This document shows, piece after piece, positions 22,376 to 33,789 of a stretch of 64,000 nucleotides of DNA. The position numbers and the translations under genes were made by a program. The notes beneath the pieces were generated by a model. It worked only from the letters and a program-made list of their open reading frames with translations, had not been told where the DNA came from and made no database searches. The stretch is from Tetrastigma voinierianum. Lineage: Eukaryota > Streptophyta > Magnoliopsida > Vitales > Vitaceae. Positions within the stretch are counted from its first letter, which is position 1. Each line of letters starts with the position of its first letter. Where the stretch lies: the NCBI GenBank assembly GCA_016808115.1, contig JAEQBH010002356.1:1-64000 (forward strand), read 5' to 3'.

Positions 22376-22800
22376 ATATTGGTGACATATTTGCATAGTT
22401 GGTGACCAATTAATTAATTTTTCATGCAAAGTTCCTCAAGGGTTTGGTGTTTTCATTGCAACTGATGGAATAGCAATGACTAATGTCAGTTGTGCTCTTA
22501 CTTGTGTTTTTGGAAATAATTTCATTGGTAAATAACCAATGAGTCTCACTTCGTTTTTCTGTTTTTTATCTGTTTTTTTCAAAACATATGCCTGGACAAG
22601 CAGGGGACCAAGGGTTCTTTATCAATCTTCAACAACATTTGATTATTCCAATGGTAACTACTTGGAGACTTTCATCCAAATGAAGATCAAAAGAGAGAGC
22701 TATTGGGCTGGTCGATGAAAATCCTTGCTCATAAATCTGATGAAATCAGGAAATGTTTGATAAGAAAAAGTCCCAAATCATTATTATGAACTAATTCCAT
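22376..22800. other. Spacer between the MULE and the host gene
   Basis: No coding potential or structured repeat recognised. It probably contains the 3' end of the MULE and the 3' flank of the minus-strand host gene. Confidence 0.4.
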
Positions 22801-22803
22801 GCA

Positions 22804-22809
22804 TTTATT
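22804..22809 (-). terminator. Poly(A) signal AATAAA of the FHY1-like gene
   Basis: AATAAA on the minus strand, 115 bp past the stop codon, a usual plant 3' UTR distance. Assigned by motif and position only. Confidence 0.5.
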
Positions 22810-22923
22810 TCACCCTAAAGAATGCAGTTAATCTTCTAAGAGGTTGAGAAGAAAATGACTCTTCCCACTTCCCAGCAAATTAAGTCTCAAACTGATCATT
22901 ACATAGCCAACCTGTTGATCCCA

Positions 22924-23029
22924 TCAAATGTGAATCCCTAGTAGAGCAAGGTCTTGACTCAGAGAATCAGTATTCTTAAACTGCAGGCCAACAATCCCAA
23001 CATCTTTGGCAGCTTCAACGTTTCTCATT
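22924..23029 (-). CDS. FHY1: FHY1-like exon 7, intact, with stop
   Basis: Acceptor CATGCCAG| completes the Arg of VDDR. The exon then reads MRNVEAAKDVGIVGLQFKN, TDSLSQDLALLGIHI and TGA (complement of 22924-22926). Thirty-four sense codons are open. The ending LLGI is typical of the family. Confidence 0.9.
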
Positions 23030-24202
23030 CTGGCATGGGGTGAGATTACAAGTGAAAGTCATAGACAAAATTTCATCGAAATCGACCGCATGGTAACAAA
23101 ATCTCTAGGGTCATCAAGATTATGATAGGTCCCGCCTAAGCTTAAAAATAATAAATTAGAAAATGCTCTCTTCGAGTCACAATACTTTGAATTTTTCTCT
23201 TCACTTCTTTATTCGTTCGAAGATATTAAATATAAAACATCATCCTATTTTCATGACCAACCTCTTGGCATGAAACATAAACAAAACTAATAATGAAACT
23301 TGAGACCAAACATGCTGAAACTAATAGATAATGGGATGAAAAAAATAATAGATAATGGGATAAATTGGAATATGACTTCAAACTGAAAACTAAGACTAAT
23401 TATTCGAGAAATATGTGGTTGTTGAGTTCGGTGGACTTATTGGATTAAACATGTTGTAATCACCATTGCTTATATTTGTCTGTCGGGAGTGCTGACATAC
23501 TAAACTTGTTTATGGTAAGGAAAGAAAACTAAATATTCAGGAAAACGATTTATTATATTTAAGTTTCATATATGTCGAAAACAAATATTCAGGAAAAATT
23601 ACAAAAATAATAATGAATTTTCTTTTCCTTTCCTTAAATAAAGGAGAATTTTTTTTTTTTTTGGGAAACTGCTTTGGTAATCCAAATAATAGAAAATTTG
23701 TGAAACTTCTTTCCAATAACCCAACATAGCCTTAAGGAAATTTTAAAAAAAAATAAATGGACAATGATTTTTTTTTTTTTTTTTTTTTTGCATTTGAATG
23801 CCAAGGAAAACAGGATCCAAAGGAAGAAAAGAAAAAAAAAGGGCAAACACCAAACCAATTTCCTTCCTTTCCTTTAAAGGAAAAGTATGGAAAGTTCAGG
23901 ATTATTTTCTTCCTTCAAACTTCCGAGAAACAAACATAACTTGAAGTCTAAGGGCAATCACTAAATAAACATTAATAAACATATCAGTAACTTCTAATGT
24001 GGCTCAAGTTTTTTTAGTTCCTTATTTCGAATAGGAAAATCAGTAGTTTGATCAGTTTCTAAAGATTTCAGGGAAGTTTTGGGATCAGTCCTATCCAACT
24101 GATTGAATGTAAGCTAAAAGATAAAAGAACTGATTCAAAGACAATGTCAACAAACTGATGCAGTTAGCTTCAATCAAATAAGCAAACATCATAGCAAATC
24201 AC

Positions 24203-24290
24203 CTGTCATCGACGAAGACACAGTTTGCAGGCTCAACTTCAAGATGCCTCAAAACTTCCAAGTAAGAATCAGGCTCAGGCTTCTGCTTTC
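24203..24290 (-). CDS. FHY1: FHY1-like exon 6, intact (HAD motifs III-IV)
   Basis: An 88-bp exon from CATTACAG| to GATGACAG|GTGATT, reading KQKPEPDSYLEVLRHLEVEP and then ANCVFVDD. GKQKPEP supplies the motif III lysine, and VFVDD the motif IV acidic pair that binds magnesium. It is fully in frame. Confidence 0.92.
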
Positions 24291-24532
24291 CTGTAATGAA
24301 AAGTAAAAACATTTATCTTTGATCAACATCAGTCCGTTGGATTAAAAAGATTTTCAATAGACATAAATTGCCAAGTAAACAAAAACTCCCCCATCCACAA
24401 CTGTAGAATTCCACTACAGTCATTTCATGTTAGAAATATTAAAATAGATAAATAAGATAATTATAGAAATCTCTAAACACAAGAAAGTATGTAAACAAGA
24501 TGAAACCACAAAACATAAAATTAATTGTGCAC

Positions 24533-24590
24533 CTAACAGAATACTCAAGATAAGAATCTTGATAACTTGACTGGTCCAATCATTTCATAC
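24533..24590 (-). CDS. FHY1: FHY1-like exon 5, damaged
   Basis: Acceptor TTTTCTAG|GTATGAAATG and donor TAG|GTGCAC bracket 58 bp. It completes the split Trp and reads YEMI, a garbled stretch, then KLSRFLS, followed by TGA (complement of 24545-24547) where the family has Trp. The exon is one base short of the 59 bp needed to keep phase into exon 6, and a few residues shorter than I expect. The exact donor is therefore uncertain. Confidence 0.65.
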
Positions 24591-24670
24591 CTAGAAAACC
24601 ACATCTCCCTAAAAATTAAAACCATTCTTTTTCTCAAGAAGCATTCCAAAGAAATTATATTTCATTTTAC

Positions 24671-24785
24671 CATATAGGATAGTTTGTGAAAGCATGCATT
24701 TCATAGTTGTTTTGTTTTAAAGCACAAAGCAATCCTTCAACACCTTCTATGAATGAATATCCTTTCATCATACAGTTTTTAAGGC
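24671..24785 (-). CDS. FHY1: FHY1-like exon 4, intact (HAD motif II)
   Basis: A 115-bp exon from TTTGCAG| to CCTATATG|GTAAAA. It reads LKNCMMKGYSFIEGVEGLL, then ALKQNNYEMHAFTNYPI and a split Trp codon. The Thr of HAFTNYP is the expected HAD motif II residue. All 37 internal codons are open and both borders are canonical. Confidence 0.9.
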
Positions 24786-25981
24786 CTGCAAAGACAGAAA
24801 GACATAATCAATTACCTTCGCGGAATCAGGGAAAGGGAGGGCACAGACAAACCAATTGTACACCATATGCTAGAAGTATGAATTTTAATCATAAACAACA
24901 CAAAAACTCAGATTATTCCAAGCATATAATTAATGTCCATAGTTTTGACATACAATTATTTAAGCTAGCTGCAAAGATCAGATAAATTATGACATTATAG
25001 ATGAAGCTATTCAGTAATTTGTCCTCAGGTTTGACATTTACTTAAGAGGATAACAAAGAATCACAGTGATAAGACATAATTTATCTAAATCAGGAAAGAA
25101 ATTTATGAGCGCACTGAGGATAACACTATATTTATCACATCATGTCAGAGCTCTCAGTCAATGGTCCTTGGGCCCTTCACCATTTTTGTTTTGATTAGAA
25201 ACAAGGCCCTTGCCTCTTACAGCAAAATGGGACTCCTTCTTCATGAGAAGGATTTTGATTTAGATGGTTGAGATATCCTTCCAAGATTTAACAAATTAAA
25301 GACTGATAAAAAAAGGCCAAATATGTTTACACCTTTGAATTAAGTAAAATTGCCTGCACATCTTATGAAGGAAACAAAAGCAGAGTACTACTGAGGACTG
25401 CACTAAACATCTCAAAAAGGTAATTGAAGGAAACTACATATTTAGCTCTCTTGATTGGCCATTGTTGAACTGTTCTTGGTTAGACATGCAGGCCGTAAGA
25501 AAAAAAGAGCATCTTAAGTCACTTCTGCAACATCACCATCTATCACAGGATTTGTGTGAAACCAAGCAAATAGCTTGCAGTTACCCGAATTTTTGATGGC
25601 CTAGTAGTAGCCGAAAAACAAAATGAGTAAAGTTTTCAATGACGATATATTGTTGTTGCCATGGAACCTTATCAATATCACAGATGATCACAAAAGAGGA
25701 AAACTCAATAAGAATTTTCTTCCTCAGTATCTGTTCATTAACAAATATCAGGCAATCACAGATATGTTTAAAAAACAGCAGATTTGTAGAAAGGGTTTTC
25801 ACAGTGCAAAATGGAGCAAAAAGAAGAAATAAAAACATTACGGTGAAATGAATTGCATGGCTACTTTCATAGTTTCCACAAGAGCTTATATTGCAGGCAT
25901 TGTCAAGAAGATGCTAATGATAGTCAACACTAATGTGATTTACACTAGCAAAGAAATTTCACATAAAAGATTCTCATATAC

Positions 25982-26033
25982 CTTCCAAATCAAAATCCCG
26001 TTCATCCTTAAAGAATTTTCTGGCTAGCTCAGT
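25982..26033 (-). CDS. FHY1: FHY1-like exon 3, intact
   Basis: A 52-bp exon between CTTTCAG and AAG|GTATAT that reads TELARKFFKDERDFDLE plus one base of a Gly codon. It joins in frame to exons 2 and 4. The segment forms part of the HAD cap region. Confidence 0.88.
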
Positions 26034-28866
26034 CTGAAAGACAAGAAAGATGCTTACATGAACAAAATTAATATAAACAGAAAACAACTATGACATGTTA
26101 ATATAACCATGTGAGATTTAATAAGAAGACTATAAAGAATCAATAGTAATAACATGGCTCTGGGCACGGAAAAGTTGAAGGAACTTAGGTTTTGATGATT
26201 GCTGGCACTACATCCTTCAGATATTGTTAAATATATTGCTACGAAAGCAGAAAAAACACAGGTAGACTTGTGGCATTTTAGGACATTTATATTTCAAATG
26301 TGGTGCTTGTTCTGTATATAAATGTAACCAGCAAGAATCTAGTCAGGTAGCCAACAATTGGAGCAAAACATAAAAACAATTGTAACTTCTTTGACCAGAA
26401 TAAACCGACATCACCATACAACAATCATATTCCACTGATAAAGTCAATACAGATTGGATGTGCACAATAACTTCCCCACACTGATGCATATGCATGCATA
26501 TCTAGAGGAATCTACAATGAGGAAGTCACACACCAACTTTAACGTGGCTTCATCTTTGTATATGCAAAACAATGGGGTCCTCAATGGGTCTAGTGGCTAA
26601 CAAATTAATTGTATATACAGATAACTAAAAATTTTAATCTTACTTAAGTGATTTACATTACAAGATATTTTCTCCATTAGTACCATTTTACTGTAAGAAC
26701 TCAAGAGGAATATGATTAAAACATTTAATCTTGATTGTTAAGTCTGAAACAAGTTAGGGTGATTGATTAATAATTATACCATCAATAAAGATCACCTTTA
26801 ATGTATGTGGAACATTACTAGTTTTCCAGCTAGCTGCAGCTCTATAAAAAATAAATAAATATTCTTTTCTTTCTGTAGTACAGTTTCATGCCTTACATAC
26901 TTGGTCATATATATTTTTCACTTCGCTTACAAGAATCCATTCTTTTCAAAGAGAAAAAGAATAATCCCATCATCTTATCTAGAAATAGATAACAAGGCAG
27001 ATGAAGGCTATACAGAAAATTTTCTGAAATGTTTGAGGTATGAAACAGAAGGAGACTCCATGAGAAAAAGACAATTGTGGAAAATTTATAAATCCATGAC
27101 TTATTTGGATGTTGATTGAAAAGCTCTGGTGAAAAGAAAATAAAACTATTGGAGAAATGTAATACTCCTAAGCTTTTCTATACCTTTTTTAAAGGAAACA
27201 TGGAAAAAATCTTTTCGCATTTTCCCTTCTCTTTTTTGTAATATTTTTTATTTTCCTTTCCCTTTTTCATGATATCCAAACATGAGAAAACCATCTTGTT
27301 GAACTTTTCCCCCCTTTTTCAACTACTAAGAGACATTTGCATTGGTAGCAAAATTGAATACAGTAAGAGTTCTCTTGTCTCTTGTTGTCAACTTGAAGTT
27401 GTCTTTACAACAATTAGATGTCAAGTTTTTTTTCTAAATGGTGAATCAAAGAAAGAAGTTTTTTTTTTCTTTTGATCGATAAAGAAAAAGAATTGACCAA
27501 AAAGAGTATACAAGACGTGATATAAGAGATGCAACAGAGCGTAAAGGCTAGAAAGAAGAAAGAAACATACAAACCAGCCCAAATACTGCCATCCTAGGCA
27601 TAACCATAGAATCTGTATACAAGCAACCTAACAAAAGTGATATCCGCATTTGGAATACAACCAGCCCAAGTAAAAAGGGAGCGGGTTTGAAGGGAAGATT
27701 CAAAAGTGAAAAGGTGAAAAGGTTCAAATGAAGAAGATTATAGCCTGACCTTAGGTTTGAAGAAATAGACCAAAGAAAAAGGTAGAAAGCAAAAATCACT
27801 TATGGACCAAACAGTCACCAAGAGCTTGGTTTGATAGATTTGCTAACTCTATCAAAAGTCATGATACAAACAAAGCCATGCAGTTCATACTCTTTTCTAT
27901 AATCATTCCACTGATGGCAAGCTTGTTATACTAACAGAGTGTGTAGATGATGTAACAGAGTGTGTAGAGACATTGAACTATTTTTATTTATTGATGCTGG
28001 CTGTTGCTTGAGATAAAGGATTTGGAACATGGAGGCGCCCTTAGAATGGAGTTTTCTGTTAGATCGTAGCAGATTTGTACTGTGTGTGCTGAGTTGGATT
28101 GCTACGATGTAAACCATTTGAGAATCCAATTGATCTTGCTTGCAAATTAGGGTTACAAAAAGAGAGTAAGTGCACAAACAAAGAATGTTATCAAAAGCCT
28201 GTGGGAAAACTAATATATTTCTCTCATACTTGACCAGGTATAACTTTTTTACTGAGAGTTAGAGTCAATCCATGCATTTCTCCAAATGAAAGAACACTGA
28301 GGCAGCCTATTGCCCTGGCACCTAAAAAGAAGCCCAGGAAAAGGCTTAATGTTTGAAAGCAACAATAACCTTGAAATTAGAACCTACATAGATGCTAATT
28401 TAGGGCTAGGAGCGTAATGAAAACGAGATGTACTTACTTCACATTACTGTTCTTTTCTAAAAGGAAACCTAGGACTTGAGGCGAGAAGAAATCTTTACAG
28501 GTAGAAGAGGTTTCAAGCTTTAATTCACACAACTGTTTGATATATTGCTTAATCTTTCTTGAGTTAAAGAAATTAAATGATCAACACTGAGTAGTAAGCA
28601 GCTTAATGAAACTATCGTGGAGAACAAGGCAACTACTCTCACATAGCTCATAATTTAGTTAACATGATACAACAAAAACATATTGAATCCCGACTCACTT
28701 CTTTAAGAAGAAGCCAGAAGCTGAAAGTTGACTCATCTGGGCTTGCATGTACCAAAGTAAAGAGCAGTTAGCAAAAAGTTCTAACCAAGGGTTCACAAAG
28801 GAACATTGAATTACTTAATTAACAAACAGGAAGTGATAGATTTCTTTGAACCAGCTTGAGGGGGAC

Positions 28867-29103
28867 TGTTAAAGATGACAGAAGTTTGGAATTAATTTTA
28901 TTCTCTCTTAGTGCCAAAATAGTTACAGAAAATTTAGTTCTACCTATTTGTATTTTGTAAAAGTTTGTCCCTAGTTTATAGGAAGTTAGTTGCAATTTTG
29001 TTGTCTTATTTATAGCAAGAATTCAGCACATAGTTGTACATAAATAGGCATCTGCATTCCTATTTTTTCTTCTCTTCTCTCTTAATAAAATAAGAAATCT
29101 TCA
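28867..29103 (+). repeat. Copia-type LTR inside intron 2 of the FHY1-like gene
   Basis: A polypurine tract (TTGAGGGGGA, 28856-28865) precedes TGTTAAAGATGACAG. A TATA-like CTTATTTATAGC follows near 29008, then TCTTCTCTTCTCTC, ending about CTTCA at 29103. There is no coding interior next to it, so it is a truncated 3' end or near-solo LTR, opposite in orientation to the host gene. Confidence 0.65.
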
Positions 29104-29539
29104 TACTTCCTAAATTGCACTAAAGTTTATAATTTTAAATTTTTTAAATTTTGTAATGAAAGGAAAAGAAGTCAAATAAATTTGAAGTACCATATCAAAA
29201 TAATTATTGACTTTTAAATACGTTTTTTTTTTCTTCACATTTTTATCCTCATACTTTTTCTCTCTATTTTCTTTCTCTTTCCTTTACCTCAAATTCTAAG
29301 AAACTAAACATAGACTCAAGGACCAAACAGAGCCTAAGAAATAACATATAAGACACATACAAAACTTTCTCATTCAACACTGTTTTCTTTCTCTGTGTTT
29401 CTTTTTTCTTTCTTTCTTTCCTTTACTTTGGTATTTTCTTGGAAATTCCTAATCTGAAAATATTTAAATCTTAAACTCAAATAACAACTCTTAAGTAGAA
29501 AAACATGAAATATTTAATCTACTTTATTTCTAAGTATAC

Positions 29540-29613
29540 CTCATCAATCAGTCCCTTTTCAAATCGATCCATGCAGTGGATGCTTGCATTCTAATAGTTC
29601 CTCCATAGGCATT
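29540..29613 (-). CDS. FHY1: FHY1-like exon 2, two single-base deletions
   Basis: The acceptor ...TTCAG is followed by ATGCCTATGGAGGAACTATT, reading MPMEELLECKHP. One base is then missing (CATCC-ACT, about 29578), after which the frame continues TAWID. A second base is missing in the T run (ATTT-GAAAAG, about 29562), and then EKGLIDE follows to a clean GT donor (GAG|GTATAC). Its length of 74 bp is exactly two short of the 76 bp that would keep phase with its neighbours. Confidence 0.82.
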
Positions 29614-32253
29614 CTGAACAGGAAAATCTTAACTTAATACATTCGGGCAACACTGACTGGTAAAATACTGATGGTGATATGAACTTAAGCCAACACCAAT
29701 CAATCAACAAAACCAAAAAAAATAAAAAAATAAAATAAAAAAAACAAAAACCTCTAAGTAAACATGAAATCTGGGAAAAGCATGATAGAATTATACGTTG
29801 TTTAGGCTGACAGGTCAGATTTCAACACCAGTTTGTTTAAGACTAAATTAGGATTATAACTTCCATTTTCATCCTATAACTAGCAAAGTTACAAAAGAAC
29901 TTGGAACATTGCAAAATAAAATAAAAAATCCGCTTCCCAATACATAAAATGAACAAGGTTTAACTCTACAATTTTTTTCAAATAAACACACTACATGCAA
30001 CACCAAAGTCCCAAACGCATAAACAATTAATTTTGTGTTGATTACTCTGAATCCGACTAGACCGTGGTAAATGATATTGCTCAGAAGGAATCATGTAGAA
30101 CAATTTTCCATCCATCAAAAATGAAAATTGGATTAAGCTAACACAATAAACATTCCACAAATTAAAGTCTCTCAATCAACATGTTCTAGATAAGTTAAAT
30201 TGGTAGCATAAGAGTCAGGTCGTGATATTCACTAATCACTTACATGGGATGTTTATTGCACCAAGGTATCTTATTTGATAATAACTCACTCGAATCATAA
30301 CCAACATTAGGTCCTCAAATATAAAGGCAATAAAAGGATGGGATTATGGTGTTCGCATATCCATTAAGCCTAACATCACCCCATGGAATATTATATTCTG
30401 CCAAATGAAAGACACAAGCTGGAAAAACCAACAGACAGAAAGATTTGAAACAATGCCTCAAACATGTTTTCAAAGGGGTAAACAGAATTTGTAGTTTCTA
30501 GTTATAGAAAAACAGTTACTATTATCCCATTATCATACACTTGCAATAATTTACTTGATAATTTTGCAAAAGTGAAATGATTATCAGACATGGTTTATTT
30601 TTTTCTCTTATAGTTCCTGCAAAACATAAATTCTTGTAAGGTAAAATACCACATAATGAGGGTTTTCATCTACATCCTCAAACAGTCATACAATTTGTGG
30701 AGTGAGCTATATTTTCTTTGTTTGAATGGCATGGAACTACCAATGCCAAAAAGTACATGGATAGAACTAAAGGGTCTTACAATAAGTTGAATGGAACGGT
30801 ATGAGTGGTAAGAACATAAAAGGTGGAAGACAACAGGTGCTTTATATCAAATGAACGCCACTGGGAATTATGAATCCACTTATAGCTGCTGGGCGGTAAA
30901 TTTACAGGGCAGAATCAAGTTCTCGCAACTACCACCCATCATGATAAATTCAAACAACTCATCCAATTCACACAACCAACGCTCAACTCTACTTAATCAC
31001 CACATTCTTCAACCATCACTTCATTTAAACTATATCCTATCCAAAGATCACAGGTCATCATGCCTTATTTCACCGCTTTGACCTAATGTTTTTTTGGGTT
31101 TTCTCTTTCCACCAGTCTCTTCAACTTGAACCAACTGACTCCAGACTGATGCAGTCATTGACCTGTAATGTACAAGATTTAACATTCTTAGAAAAATTTT
31201 TCCTTGTCTCTGCTGTTGCAATCTTTCACTTTCACAAGTCATTCATAAATGCACGCTTGATCTTCCATTTTATTTTTCTTGATATCTAGAAATTACAAAC
31301 ACTAGAAAGCACTTCCCAGTTCATCCTTATTCCATCAGCAATTCCTTACATATTTTCCAGTGAGATAAAGGAAAACACCATATTTGGGCAATTTCTGGTT
31401 TCCCAATCCCTAATGTCATAATAATCTGGTCTTCTGAATAATGCATCCCAATCACTCCAAACGCTCTGAGATTCGAAACCCTCACTTGCAAATGTAAGCC
31501 TATTCACCAAATATATTGTCAGAAAAGAATATGCAAAGGTACAAAGTTCTCACATCCATATATTGAAATATAAGATGGGAAAAAATATGTCAATATCAAG
31601 TCAAAAGAAACTACAAACAAAATAAAAAAGGGGAAAACCCATCTACCAAAGGCAAAAAAACACCAAAGATTCAATTGTAAATCCACATGCACAATGAAAA
31701 CCGTATGTGTGAAAAAAAAAAAAAAAAACCCATTTTCCCTCAAACGTGTTTGGCTCCAAAGAAATGGAATTTCAATTCGACATAATGCAAATGGAACCGC
31801 AATGAAAGATGGCATGGGAAAAAAATCAAAAGTCAAAAGATAAAACAGCTAAAATAAAACATGAAAACCAAAAACGCGAAAAACCCATATGCATTTTTCT
31901 TCAGTGTGTCATTCCAGAATGACTTAATTTCCATGATAATTCAAACCAGAATTACAAACAGAAAATGGTATTTTAAAAAAAAACGAAAGATCAAAACCAG
32001 AAGACAGAACAATTAAAACAGAAATGGGAGAAACCCATCTCATTAAATGCAAGAAAACCGTGGAATTGGCTACTACTTCACACAAACAACGAAACCAGAA
32101 ATATACAAAACCTATGCATCCATTTTCTTCAGTAGTGTTTGGTTCCAGAATGAATCAATTTCATAAAATCCAATTAGGAACTAGAACTCCAGAATCACCA
32201 AGGAAGAAAACAGTAAAAAAACAAAAAACGAAAGAATAAATGAGGGTAAAGGC
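29614..32253 (-). other. Intron 1 of the FHY1-like gene
   Basis: About 2.6 kb, AT-rich, with a poly-A run near 31711-31728. ORFs on both strands (30851-31081, 31519-31836 and others) have no recognisable domain. No transposon was identified in it. Confidence 0.6.
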
Positions 32254-32476
32254 CTAAAGAAGGCAGGGACATCTTGATAGAAAGGGTCCTAACATTAGTG
32301 TCCATGATGTCAAATAACAATACGGGAAGCTTCCTATTATTCTTGTCACCAGTACCAGCAGTATTGCGGCTGCAGTTGATTTTAACGGACATTTTTCTGA
32401 ATTTTGAGGTGGGGTGCTTTAATTTTCGAGGAAACGAGATTGTTGCCGTGGTGGGTCTCAACAGTACAAAAGCCAT
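32254..32476 (-). CDS. FHY1: FHY1-like exon 1 (transit peptide and HAD motif I)
   Basis: Starts at the ATG whose complement is at 32474-32476, giving MAFVLLRPTTATISFPRK, rich in basic and hydroxylated residues as in plastid targeting peptides. The frame runs through RKLPVLLFDIMDT, the nucleophile loop. Just after NVR one base is missing (AGG-ACC at about 32287); the downstream bases continue as DPFYQDVPAFF in the next frame, the expected family sequence. The 3' border is unclear: the position that fits the phase of exon 2 shows GC, not GT. The loop has DIMDT where many HAD enzymes have DxDGT. I believe this is usual in this plant family, but could not check. Confidence 0.8.
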
Positions 32477-32997
32477 CTTCACCAAATCTGTAAACCAAAA
32501 ACCCGCTCTTATGGCAGTGAGAAGATCAATAGGATTGATCCACCTGAATCCTGATCTTCTTTGTACTTTGAAATATGAGTTAAAGAGTCAAATACCCTCT
32601 ACCATTCTAAATATTTATATGTATTTTTTTTTTTTTTTTTTTTGAGAACAAATATTTATATGTAAATTTTAAAAGGGTTATTTTTAATGAGGGCATTTTT
32701 GTTAATTTAATTACTCTTTTCCTTTTGAGTCAAAATTTAGAGGTTTGATATTAAAAAAATGCCTTCCAATTTTCATTTGTAGTCTATTTGTTTTAAATAG
32801 TTTTTTTTGTTCTCAAATTTAAAAAATAAGTTGGATTTAAAATTTAAAAATGGGGCTGATAAAAATCCCATTCAATCAATGTAAATTCAGATTTTGGGTG
32901 ATGCAATTCCTCTTGATATTGAGAGTCTTTTTTTGTTACTTATATTTGTTTTATTAAAAATGACAAAATGAGAACTAAAACATAAACACGATTCATG

Positions 32998-33781
32998 TAA
33001 TGGGTCTCCAAAAGCTCAAGGCCCGAGCTCCCTCACTCCAAGCGTCCAAGTCTGAGCGGCCAAGCCCGCTTAAAGAAGGGCCTGCCAGGCTTGATTTAGG
33101 TCTCGCCAACCCGACTGGGCCGGTTCACACACCACTGCTTTTTGCGCCGCCTGCAGCCCACCCAAAAAGCCTGCCTGAGCTCTGCTGGCAGACCTCGCCT
33201 AAAAATCCCGACCCTCCACTTGCAGAGCCAGTTCTTATTTAAATCAGATTCAAGCTAAATAAAAAATAAAAAAGAAAAATTAAAAAACAATTCAAAATAA
33301 AAATATTTATTTAAAAATTTTATTCATCAAATATAATATGATTTAAATTCTGGCGAAAAGCCTTTTACATCACTATAAAATAAGATATCCTAATCCAAGT
33401 CAAGACCTACTTATTCGTTAATCATTTATACTTTTCAACCATAAGAAAATAAAAATGATAAATATACATTTGTTCAAATATTTTAATCACTATTTTCTCA
33501 TTGATCGAAATTATCACTGATCCATTCACGTTGATAAATTTGTTCTCAGACAGTACTACTAAAATTACAAATTTCTCAACACATCATCTCTCGTCCGCTT
33601 TAAATTCAATCTTTTAAACATACTACGCCGCGGAGCGGGCCAGCAAGCAGAGGGTGGGCTGGGCCTCGCACGCCCTTCAAATTTTAAGCCCGGTCCTGTC
33701 GACCAATAATCCGGTGTTTAAAGGATGCTCGACCGAGCCTAAGGCCCACTTTCTCCGCTCTTCTGGCCTCGACTGAGACCT
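32998..33781. mobile_element. Non-autonomous hAT-like element, 0.78 kb
   Basis: Flanked by a perfect 7-bp direct repeat ATTCATG (32991-32997 and 33782-33788). The ends are imperfect inverted repeats: AATGGGTCTCC...AGGCC on the left and, on the opposite strand at the right, AGGTCTCAGTCGAGGCC. GC-rich ends (33000-33240 and 33620-33780, full of GGCC, GCCCG and GAGGC words) enclose an AT-rich middle (33241-33610). GC-rich subterminal ends and 7-8-bp duplications are usual for hAT-derived elements. The 80-aa ORF at its left end is compositional. Confidence 0.6.
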
Positions 33782-33789
33782 ATTCATGC

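Larger units (their letters stand above)
22804..32476 (-). other. FHY1: Host gene: FHY1-like HAD phosphatase, seven exons
   Basis: Seven minus-strand exons assemble, in order and phase, into a protein of about 239 residues. It resembles plant chloroplast flavin mononucleotide hydrolase 1, a HAD-superfamily phosphatase that converts FMN to riboflavin. That identity comes from recalled family motifs, not a search. HAD motif I is LFDIMDT (about residues 54-60), motif II the T in HAFTNYP (about 151), motif III GKQKPEP (about 176-182) and motif IV VDDR (about 202-205). The Ser/Lys/Arg-rich start suits a chloroplast transit peptide. Exons 3, 4, 6 and 7 are in frame with GT/AG borders. Exons 1, 2 and 5 carry single-base losses, and exon 5 also a TGA, so the gene is either decaying or mis-assembled. 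An AATAAA lies at 22804-22809, 115 bp past the stop. Introns of up to 3.5 kb hold transposon debris. Confidence 0.85.

Noticed and set aside
23757..23784. Long poly-T as a retroposon tail
   Set aside because: An isolated homopolymer in the last intron of the host gene without a target duplication or upstream retroposon body.
25581..25851. Overlapping ORFs of 69-85 aa
   Set aside because: They lie in intron 3 of the FHY1-like gene, on both strands, without domain or splice support.
27548..28177. Two 83-aa minus-strand ORFs as candidate extra exons
   Set aside because: Exons 2 and 3 already join in phase across this intron, and the peptides do not resemble HAD sequence.
33000..33242. 80-aa Pro/Ala/Leu-rich ORF
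   Set aside because: It is the GC-rich arm of the hAT-like element, open only because of composition.
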